Shown piece after piece: positions 9,932 through 17,812 of a stretch of 22,816 bases of DNA. Source of the DNA: Bifiguratus adelaidae. Taxonomy: Eukaryota; Mucoromycota; Endogonomycetes; Endogonales. Where the stretch lies: the NCBI GenBank assembly GCA_002261195.1, contig MVBO01000193.1, positions 1-22,816 of the forward strand. The letters are read 5' to 3'. How positions within the stretch are numbered: the first letter of the stretch is position 1; every line of letters starts with the position of its first letter. The position numbers and the translations under genes were made by a program. Under the pieces are notes generated by a model that made no database searches, had not been told where the DNA came from, and worked only from the letters and a program-made list of their open reading frames with translations.

Positions 9932-12900
9932 TTATGCCTTGGCAGGCTGGTTGGCAGCTACAAACATGAAAGCAATGAGTATTCATCCCTTCAATGATAT
10001 GCATCCCTTTGCCATACCATTGGAAGCTTCGGTGAGAATCTTCATCACTTCGGCTTGACCATCCGCGTCAAGATCTTTGGTCAATGTGGAGTATGATTGA
10101 GGATTGTTGTGTTGCAAGTTCCTAAAGACAGCCTCGAAAACGACATAAGGATTGATGTCATCCAGAGGTGTCTCGAACAACACTTCTTCTTCCTCCAGAT
10201 CTTCGTCGAACTCATCTTCATTATCCAAGCCCTCGCGCACTTGAGCTGCTTGCTGGGCCAAGTAATCCAGGTATTCTGCGTCATCATCTTTCACATCATC
10301 TAAGAACACGGCATGAGTTTCCGCTGACGTACGGTTCCAGAGTTGAGACGCACCATCGTTATCCGCGTCGTCGAAGTCATCCTTCGAGAAAGCTTCGTTA
10401 AGCGCTTCCTCGTCACCATCATCGTCATCGAATTCGCCACTGAAGAGCTCTTCAAGTTCTTGACGATCTGATGGTGCAGAGAAAAGCATTAGTGATCAAG
10501 CCCCGGACTCATGTCTTCACTTACTCTTCATCGCTTTAGGAAGGTCCGAAAATGTGGTGATAATACCTCGCAAGACTTGCGACCAACCTTGTTGAAGAGT
10601 TGCTGGGATCTGTTGGAATGGAAGCTCCAACATGGCGCACAAGGCGATAATGGTCAGCTTTTTGTCAAACACTCTTGTAAAGTGGCCGAGTGATTGGAAC
10701 CAGAGGGTGAAAAAGCCATTGGTCCATCCTTTCTCTTCCAGAAGTTGTAGCGTGAGCATTGGATTGTAGTAGATGCAATTGACCACAATCTCTAAGCAGT
10801 GAACCTTGAACGCAGGTGTCTTGATTTTGTTGGCAAGATGTTGGAAAGCGAGATCAAGATAATGCGGCACGAACTGAAACAATAGAATCAGTACGTGGCA
10901 TCGACAAATACCTCTCAACGGCAGAAGCACCTACCTGATCGACGTGGCCAGGGCTAAAAAGCAAAACCATGGCAACGATCTTGCACCCATTTACGCGGTC
11001 GTATTCACCAAACCTGTCACTAGTCAGGTATGTCTTGGCGATCTCAAAGACAATGTTTTGATAGTGAGATGAGCTCACAAAGGTTTCGTTGCCCAACGAG
11101 ATGTAGTTGTCCAAACATTCGACAATTCCTGCGAAAAGAACGGCGTAAGCTTTTCTGAGCCAACGTTGTTAATCTTGTCGACGTACCCTCCATGAGCTCG
11201 GCGCCAGAGTCCATAAAACAGGCGTAAATAAGGTCCAAGACTCTCCACATGGTTGGGGAGACCATTTTGGAGGAGAATGTACACCCATCAATAATCTCAA
11301 AGACTTCATCGTACAAGTCTGCAGATCTTTATCAGTATCTGAAACCTTTCTCTAACGTAGTTGCGACTACTTACCAACAATGCGACGTTCCAAGGTGAAG
11401 GTGATGACTGGAATGAGCTCTTGTTCGAGCTCTTTGAGTACCTCGGCTGACGCCTCAACAGAGATAATCAGAGTGCAAATGGTCTTCAACACACCCAAGG
11501 CAGCCAACGTCTTGTCGTTCAATCCATCAAGCTCTGTATCATCGAATGCGTCCGCATTGCCTTCGATAGCTGTCTGAGTATTTGTGACATCCTCCATGAT
11601 TCTCAGGAAGGTATCACGCTAAGCAAAGTTTGTGAGCTTAGGGTGCCTTAAATGTGAATGAGCATGTACATACTAATTGACCTGCCAGTTGCACCGCAAA
11701 GGGACTCAGTTGATCAGCGAAGATTTCCACAAAGTCATCCATGACAGGCGACAGCGTGTCCACGTCAATCTCATTCGTCATTTGCAATAGGCTTTGCATA
11801 ATGAAAGCCAGATTTGGCACCATCGCCTCACGGATCGCTTCGTGTCGAATAAGTACTTGAAGAGCGAGTGCAGCCTGAACCCTGACAGGAAGCTCTGGAT
11901 CGCGCAAGCAGTTTGAGACATGGTCGTAAAGTGTAGCAAGATTTTGCGGGTTTGAGAATTCGAGATCCGAGAATTGTTTGGCAATCTCGCATGCACGATA
12001 CCGTAGGTAAGGTACGGGTGACTTGAACTCCGGAAAGATATGGTTGACGAAAAAGGGTTCCATCATGCCTCCCAAAGGAGATTTGTGGACAAGAATGGAG
12101 TCAGACAAACTGCCAATCATGCACAATGCGCCATCCTTTTCCGTTGGATTCTTCTTCTCCGTAGGAGCATCTTGATACTGAGACAAAATGTTGTTGATGA
12201 AGGCGAGGATGCTCATGAACGTGTGCTTCCTACGGTCTTTAGCAAGCGTCAGGAGGAGAGATGTCGCAGAGACTGTGGGAGAGTCGAAATCCTCGAGTGG
12301 ATCCACTCTCTTGTGGACAAACTCGACGGCATCTTCGCTCCAAAGTTCCTCGTCGCTCTTTGAAAAGCAGAGTTGAGGAAAGATGTAATGCGCCACAATT
12401 GACTCCGTGTGCGGCTTCAACATCTGCCAGGTGGTCTTTTGTCGGACAGCATCGGTCAGAAAGTTGCTGATCAACGCTAGACATTTGTCCGAAATGAAGA
12501 TTTGCCGAGAGGACCATAGTTCGACTTGGCGTAGGTAAGACTGCAAAACATTGGGAGCGAAATGAACGACAAAGTTCTTTGCAAATGCATGGTACTTCTT
12601 ATCGCTGGCGGGTAGGGAGGCGGGGTTGCCATACCGGCTGAAAAGTCGGTTCAAACAGCGGATAGCCCACTTCTTGGCCTTCCACCACTGCACCTTTTGG
12701 CGCTCTTCGTCATCTTCGGGAAGTACCTTATTCGGTATCTCCTTGTCGACGACCTGCACAAACGTGGTACCCCAAGGAATCAGCGAGCTCCCGTCTTGCA
12801 ACGGGACCGCAAGCTCAACTAGGATTGCTTGGTAATAGATCTTGAAGCAAATCTTGATCATTTCCGCAGCCTCGTTATTGGATGGGTCTTCTTGAACAAG

Positions 12901-13702
12901 ATTAGCTGCGATTCCTTGGATAAGAGGGAAAGTCATCTTGATGATCTGCACAAGGGGCGCGCGTTTGGCATCGTGTCCCCATCTGCAAAGCATATTTTAG
13001 TGTACAATGCATGTGTGACCTCGTGCGACTTACTGATACACTTTGACGACTTCTCGCAGAGCCAGAAGGCCAGTGTAGACGAAATTAGCATCCTGCGTCT
13101 GTAGCAATTTCACCACACCATCCACGTAGTCTGGCCATTGCTCAGGGAAGTCGACAGAAAGTATCTTGTTGAGAGATGCCGCCAATTGTATCCTATCGGT
13201 CACAATGAGACAGTTGGTTCCAGATCTGATGCCAGACATGATTCCCACCTTACAGCGGGTGGAGCAACCACAAGAGCGTGAAGAATGTTTGCCCGAATAA
13301 AGGCACGGTCTTGATCCGTGATTTGATGCTTTGGCTGTTTGGTGATGTCCCAACAACGTGTCACCGAGTTTTTGAAATAAATGGCAGCTAATCAAGTACG
13401 CGTAAGCCAACGAGCCTAGCCTTCCTTTTCGCCTTTGCTTACCAGCTTGACGTGCACCTAGCTCGGACTCTGATGAAATCAGGATTTGAAGAATGATAGG
13501 CAGAAAACCGGCATTTCCTTCAATCTAGGCAAGAATATAAGCATGATGCACAAGAAGAGAGCTTCCAAACAGCATCCTGAGATGTTAAGCGGCTGCTCTT
13601 GTAGATACATACGTGCCGAATGCTCAGTTCTGCTTGTTTGTGAATATTGGGGTCCGGATGGTAAGTTGCGGTGAACAGCCTGTAAACCTCCGCAGGATCC
13701 AT
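9932..13702 (-). CDS. IPO7: Importin-beta family karyopherin (IPO7/IPO8, Sxm1/Nmd5 type)
   Basis: This is a nuclear import receptor; relatives carry ribosomal proteins, histones and signalling proteins through the pore in a Ran-GTP-dependent way. Eleven exons: 13702-13613, 13524-13443, 13387-13249, 13192-13034, 12982-11674, 11618-11375, 11318-11187, 11128-10935, 10873-10525, 10467-10018, 9957-9932; 1057 residues against about 1040 for human IPO7. The importin-beta N-terminal domain is at about 20-100, beginning MDPAEVYRLFTATYHPDPN, with GARQAAAIYFKNSV and DFPEQW. HEAT-type repeats follow, with WWKAKKWAIRCLNRLFSRYG and DGALCMIGSLSDSIL typical of the IPO7/8 branch. Near the C-terminus an acidic loop (EFDDDDGDEE, DEFDEDLEEEE) precedes VFEAVFRNLQHNNPQSY. 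Introns are 51-61 bp apart from the first (88 bp). If the last intron (10017-9958) is retained, the protein ends at 9983 with a different short tail. Confidence 0.95.
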
Positions 13703-13862
13703 GATAGGTAGATAGTATGTATCTTTAGGATATTATACAAGGCACCAAGGACAGCAATCAGATACCGCGATTGCTGGTACAAGGTCACCTTCCAGGGCAA
13801 AAAGAGAAGACGCGATCAAGTGTGGAAAATTTTTCAGCAGTCCTTTAAAGCATACATTCAGT

Positions 13863-14518
13863 CTAATGGCGGGGAGTGAGCTTGGCATTATTGAAGGCGA
13901 CACGCTCGGCTTCTTCGGCAGTCACTTCATCAACGATGGGCTGCAAGTACCGAATGTCCTAAGAAATACGATGATCAATATCCAATGAAGCGATGCCATG
14001 TGTGTGAGAATCTGCTTGCTGAGCTGAACGAGACGTAACGCTTCTTGCTGATTACGCGCGCAAGTTCCAGCAGACTGTCAAGTCAGTACTTACATCTTCA
14101 GGCTTTGTCCACTCGTTCTTTGGTAGGATGTGATGGGCCAAAGAGCATTGTTGAGCACGTCGAAGTCGAAAAGCACGATCGTATGATTCTTTAGGGTCTT
14201 GAGCCTCCAATCGGCGCAAGGCTTCTTGAACGGTTTCAGACTCTTCGGCAATCAAGTCATCGTAGCGCAGACCTGGAGGTAGTGACATGTTAGTTGAAGT
14301 CACTTAGCAAATGCAGCGCTGAAGTAACCATGAAGCTGGTCAGGACCGCTACTGGTCTGACCAGCGTGCACTGCTCGAGCGACGCTGGGCCATGGTTTTC
14401 GAACAAACTCACCAATCTGACGATAACCAGCAGCGCTGGAGTAGACTGTGGAAAGCGGCTTCATCACCGAACTCAAGAACTTGGAGTTCTTCACGGCGTT
14501 TGCAAATGACAATGCCAT
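13863..14518 (-). CDS. QCR7: Ubiquinol-cytochrome c reductase subunit 7 (QCR7)
   Basis: This small subunit (14 kDa class) of mitochondrial complex III sits on the matrix side and is needed early in assembly around cytochrome b. Three coding exons: 14518-14413, 14272-14094, 13958-13863; 126 residues against 127 in yeast. Family motifs are [17 protein letters not shown] (joined across intron 1), [24 protein letters not shown], and [20 protein letters not shown] (joined across intron 2). No cleavable presequence is obvious, as in the family. Both coding introns are long for this window (140 and 135 bp). Intron 1 contains a strong inverted repeat. A further 5' UTR intron is listed separately. Confidence 0.96.
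14335..14365 (-). repeat. Hairpin-forming inverted repeat inside QCR7 intron 1
   Basis: The arms GCTGGTCAG (14335-14343) and CTGACCAGC (14357-14365) are perfect 9-bp complements. Inside them ACC (14345-14347) pairs with GGT (14354-14356), leaving one bulged G (14344) and a 6-nt loop (14348-14353). That gives a 12-bp stem in 31 nt. It lies in the middle of the 140-bp intron (14412-14273), well before the CTAAC branch-like site. Confidence 0.6.
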
Positions 14519-14531
14519 GTGTATACTGTAT

Positions 14532-14596
14532 CTGTAAAAGAATCAAAGTTCGAGTAAATCAGCCTCCGGCTCATCTTGTCCTGTAGCTCTACTTAC
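14532..14596 (-). other. QCR7: 5' UTR intron of QCR7
   Basis: On the minus strand a consensus donor GTAAGTAG starts at 14596 and an acceptor TTCTTTTACAG ends at 14532, just 13 nt before the QCR7 ATG. A branch-like GGCTGATTTAC lies between. The 65-bp length fits the other introns. No ATG occurs in the visible upstream exon sequence, so the protein start is unaffected. Confidence 0.65.
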
Positions 14597-14655
14597 TGAA
14601 CCGAATGCCTAGTAAACAAATTCTGCGTGCAAGATCAGGAAGGGTTCGAAATTGA

Positions 14656-14663
14656 TGACGTCA
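14656..14663. promoter_or_regulatory. Perfect CRE/ATF palindrome TGACGTCA in QCR7-TMEM230 divergent promoter
   Basis: The 234-bp gap between the QCR7 (-) and TMEM230 (+) start codons contains one exact 8-bp TGACGTCA site. This sequence is the known target of CREB/ATF-type bZIP factors in fungi and animals. It lies upstream of the QCR7 5' UTR intron and about 90 bp before the TMEM230 ATG, so it could serve either gene. Function is inferred. Confidence 0.5.
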
Positions 14664-14752
14664 CACAGTAAGGTCGTGCGGGCGCACGAGTTGCGTGTCT
14701 TTTCGTCCCACTCATTGCCAAACTGTCGAACGTTAAAGAGAATTCCATTCGG

Positions 14753-15243
14753 ATGAGGAATATACTCAAGCCGAGAGAACGGTTTATCCGACTTCGTGAG
14801 GATGATGGATTTAGCGACGGTCAGTTTATCCGACCACCAACACCTAGTAAGTTGCATGTGCCGAGTGACGACTCGAGCCTTATTTCCACTATCAGTTCCA
14901 TGGAAGTCCATTGCTCTTGCGGTATTCCTCTTCATTGGCGGTAGCGTACTCATTATCGTCGGTGCTCTCATAAAAATTGGATGCATTACGCAGCAGGTAG
15001 GTGGTGAGAGCTATTTTGCCGCGTCGGCTAAGCAAGATCATGTAGGAATGGTTGGATAAGGGTATCCCTTTCCTCGTATTAGGCAGTCTAATGTTTGTTC
15101 CCGGTAAGTCATTCGGACACCGGTTGCTGGGCAATGGACCGGTCTAATTGTTATGTATAGGGGCGTATCATGTCTATATTGCGTATTATGCGTGGTATGA
15201 GTATCCAGGGTACGATTTCTCAATGATCCCCGACATGGATTAG
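14753..15243 (+). CDS. TMEM230: TMEM230 family membrane protein
   Basis: TMEM230 is a small two-pass protein of endosomal, vesicle and trans-Golgi membranes in animals; a role in fungi is not established to my knowledge. Four exons: 14753-14846, 14896-14996, 15061-15103, 15161-15243; 106 residues, close to the 120-residue human form. The N-terminal LREDDGFSDGQFIRPPTPS parallels the conserved DDGYIDLQF-type segment. Helix 1 starts IPWKSIALAVFLFIGG. Helix 2 contains IPFLVLGSLMFVPGAYHVYI. The tail has the family's YPGYDFSMIPDMD, compare IPDFD in human. Intron 3 joins VP|GAYH in frame. The end faces the lipoate ligase gene, with 53 bp between stop codons. Confidence 0.9.
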
Positions 15244-15296
15244 GAAAACTCCTCCCCCTCTTCCCTCCTCGCACCATAATGTACATAGTGTATCTA

Positions 15297-16797
15297 TCAA
15301 AACTGTTCGATCATCCAATCTACCAGTTCACGTGCTTCTTTTCCATCTCGCAATATGCCCGGTAATTCTACACCTAGCTTGACAATCGCGTCCTGTATCC
15401 CTTCGACCGAATAATTTGCACCTGCGAGAAACGCGATGAGTACTCGATGACCTTGACATTTCCAGCTTACCTTCCAAGGCCACTCCAATACCGGTGATGA
15501 GAATTCGCATGTCTTCTATGTCACTATTTATCTCTGCGTTGGCTTCTAGAATGACACCATGTTTGGATCGGATGTGTAGCATCTGGTGACAACATTCAGT
15601 AGGTGATTTCCAGTTATTTCGCGCGACTTACAACATCGCCCCAGGAAAATGATGTAGAGATCTCGTTGGTGAATTCTGGCGTCTGCCCAAATATCCAGTT
15701 CCAAGTTCGCAATTCTTGTTTCACGTCGCGTACAGTCTTGGGTAGGTCTTGGAGATTGTTTTCGGTGATCACGTATGGCTATTTGCACATCATGTCATAC
15801 AAAACTGGGCTTAATGGACCTCGTCATACCTGGATAGCAAATCCTTCGTTGTAATTGTCAACAAACTCATCAATGACAGCTTCGCAGAAGTATTGGTGAT
15901 CGATGGTGTATGAGTAATTTCGAAGGTTCGTTACCGGAGAAGGGACAGATTCGACACCTTTCGTGAGCATCTTGTCCTGAAACAAACTTGTCGATCCAAT
16001 GGCCAACGAGCATCGGCATTTGCCCTTACCTTGCCGCTCTTTAAGCAACTCCGAAGAACCTCTACATCTGTATCGATAAGCATTGTGCCATGATGATAAG
16101 CCCGCTTATTGACCATTTTGTACGCGCTGCCGGACACCTTAAATCCGTCGACGCAAATGTCGTGTCGTTCGTTCACATAAGCGGGTACATCCAAGTTTAA
16201 AAGCGCTCGAGAGACCAATTCGGCATTAGAATATCGGGAAAAGCCTTCCCGCGGTATCATGATGGAATAATTCGAGTTTCCAATGTCCTATGATGTCAGT
16301 CAGCTAGAGGACGAGATTGAAGCGACAAGACACTACTTGCATGAAACACAGTACCACCGCCAGATCGTCGTCGAACAAGCGGTATATCATGCTCTCGCAT
16401 ATACTTGAGGTTACACTCTTTGAAGGGATTCTGGTTTCGACCTATGATCACCGACTTTGAGTTTCGCCATAGAAACAAAACAGGTTGGTTAAACGGTGTT
16501 TCTCGGAATAGCCTTCATGAACATGCTAGTTAGTCGCTCAACAAATACATGTTCCCGAGCTCTATCACTTGCCAGTCCTCGATCGCCAAGTTTGTGTAGG
16601 GATCGGTCACTTTTGAGATGAATGCCTGCACCTACGAAGCAAGTCAGTCGCTCTTGTCCATGCGCATTCGCTACTGTCTTCGAAAGGCTTACAGAAGACC
16701 TTGACTTTTCGGACGGAAAAGTGGAATAGTTGCGTAGAGAGTATGCGACAGTCCGTTTATTGGCAGCCAGCATGCAGCGCCGGACAATGCAAATCAT
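15297..16797 (-). CDS. AIM22: Mitochondrial lipoate-protein ligase (LplA/Aim22 type)
   Basis: LplA-type enzymes attach lipoyl groups to lysines of 2-oxoacid dehydrogenase E2 and glycine-cleavage H proteins, in fungi inside mitochondria. Eight exons: 16797-16693, 16631-16573, 16512-16341, 16287-16030, 15976-15830, 15778-15632, 15582-15471, 15421-15297; 374 residues. The arginine- and serine-rich N-terminus (about 1-35, e.g. [17 protein letters not shown]) looks like a mitochondrial presequence. Motifs: [15 protein letters not shown], the lipoate-binding [11 protein letters not shown] at 102-112, and [10 protein letters not shown], whose K162 aligns with the catalytic K133 of E. coli LplA. Then come [20 protein letters not shown], and the accessory-domain block [19 protein letters not shown]. 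Introns 2 and 3 both begin with GC rather than GT. An in-frame ATG at 16773 is an alternative start. Confidence 0.94.
16288..16340 (-). other. AIM22: GC-AG intron 3 of the lipoate ligase
   Basis: The donor reads CAT|GCAAGTAG and the acceptor CATCATAG|GAC. It is the only junction that joins GGGTVFH to DIGNSNYS, the invariant family order, in frame. The nearby GT (GTAGTG) would shift the frame. GCAAGT is the usual form of the rare GC donor class. Confidence 0.85.
16513..16572 (-). other. AIM22: GC-AG intron 2 of the lipoate ligase
   Basis: The donor reads GACTG|GCAAGT and the acceptor ATGAAG|GCT, with a perfect branch-like CTAAC inside. Splicing here gives [20 protein letters not shown], as expected for the family. 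The alternative GT (GTGATA) does not keep the frame with any nearby acceptor. Length is 60 bp. Confidence 0.85.
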
Positions 16798-17010
16798 TAT
16801 CCAATATTCAGTGATCCCTTGAAGCAAAGCTCAAAGGACCATCCCTATTTTACAACTCTAGCCAAGGTATTGTGTGCATGTACCGGCTTCTACATTCAAG
16901 CGATGCACAAGCATCTAGCGTTACCCAACCATGTCATATTGTTTGAACCTCTGTTTGCCCCAACCATGACGCGAACCCGAAACGGCGGTGGACGCCACGG
17001 AATGTACGCC

Positions 17011-17295
17011 TCACTTAGACTCTTGCGGAGTGTTAGACGTGGCCTTGTTTGGAGGCACGTCCGGTATCGTCTAAAGTAGTGAGGAATACAACACGTATGT
17101 TAGTGGGTCACGAATTGCCATCACCTGTAGGGCTAGATTCTGAACACTCACGAGATCTGGCTTCAGCAACTGCAAAGATACTCCGTTAGGTTCCACATAA
17201 TGTCACATGCCCTCACAAACCTTGTGTACAACGGTACTACCTACAGCCATTCCTAGGCATAGTACGACAAAAGTCCGTGTCTTGCTCACCGTCAT
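17011..17295 (-). CDS. UQCC6: Brawnin/UQCC6-like complex III assembly microprotein
   Basis: This is a 50-residue protein encoded in three exons: 17295-17221 (25 codons), 17169-17152 (an 18-bp microexon) and 17070-17011. Introns are 51 and 81 bp; the first donor is GTTTGT. One short hydrophobic helix (FVVLCLGMAVGSTVV) anchors it. After splicing it reads VVHKLLKPDLTIPDVPP, almost the signature of animal Brawnin (VVHRYYRPDLTIPEIPP), where the protein is an inner-membrane factor needed for complex III assembly. Two splice junctions fall inside this motif, so chance agreement is unlikely. The tail is short, polar and without other motifs. The gene lies upstream of the lipoate ligase on the same strand and divergent from the Ras-GEF gene. 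It is too small and too split for simple open-frame detection. Confidence 0.82.
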
Positions 17296-17812
17296 GTGTG
17301 AACCGGTTTTGAGTGGCAATATTCAAGTTAATAGCCGCCTAAGTTGTGCGACATTAGCAGTTGCTTTTTTTAGTGGATTTTTTTGAGCCATTTGGGTGGG
17401 TTTCCCGGCCACCACATCTCTTTCTCTCTTATACTCTCGATCTTGTTCATCGTCGTCGTCACGCTTGAGTGCTCCAAGGGTACTATTTCTCTCTCTCTCT
17501 ACTTTGACGCGATTAGTTTGCTTCCAATTCAGGCAATATTTTTCGGTCTAGAAACCAGACCGAAACGCGTGGACGATCGTTGCAACTTTGGTTCTTGGAT
17601 AGAGGATCTTTTTCTCCTTCAAAGCACCCCTATTGTAGCTCGCTTACCCTTCCTCGGGCTGTGTAAGGAGCGTTGACGCTTTCTTGCATAACCATTTAGC
17701 CTCCTATTATCATCGTTCAACTATTGCATGCGTTCCGCTTCGAGGGACAAATCAAATCCGGTGAATATTCAGTAGTAGCGGACAACCATACTACGAGTGT
17801 GTGCCTTGCTAT
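17296..17812. other. Divergent promoter/leader between UQCC6 and the Ras-GEF gene
   Basis: This 517-bp region holds the promoters of both genes and the Ras-GEF leader. It is pyrimidine-rich on the + strand, with a CT repeat at 17486-17500 and T-runs near 17365 and 17379. A perfect inverted repeat is at 17541-17565. A possible upstream ORF starts at ATG 17728 and ends in TAG after 15 codons; alternatively it is an 11-codon first exon spliced (donor at 17761, acceptor ending 17824) in frame into the Ras-GEF. The long frame at 17383-17676 resembles nothing known to me. Confidence 0.45.
17541..17565. repeat. Perfect 9-bp inverted repeat upstream of Ras-GEF
   Basis: The arms TTTCGGTCT (17541-17549) and AGACCGAAA (17557-17565) are exact complements around a 7-nt spacer (17550-17556). 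The site is about 250 bp before the Ras-GEF start codon. It could be an RNA stem-loop in the leader or a dimeric protein-binding site in the promoter; the sequence does not decide. Confidence 0.6.

Noticed and set aside
12040-12363. Plus-strand 107-codon frame
   Set aside because: It lies opposite the large, conserved importin exon and is a shadow frame.
16797-16827. Frame extension upstream of the lipoate ligase ATG
   Set aside because: It has only a TTG to start from; ATG 16797 gives a fitting mitochondrial presequence.
16819-17079. Plus-strand 86-codon frame
   Set aside because: It lies opposite the lipoate ligase promoter and the UQCC6 3' exon; arginine-rich but no motif, and it conflicts with the better supported UQCC6 model.
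17486-17500. CT dinucleotide run as a possible repeat element
   Set aside because: Too short and ordinary for a fungal leader; pyrimidine stretches are common upstream of starts.
17383-17676. Plus-strand 97-codon frame with a hydrophobic start
   Set aside because: Its hydrophobic look follows from the pyrimidine-rich leader DNA (CT runs code for Leu, Ser, Phe); no family resemblance.
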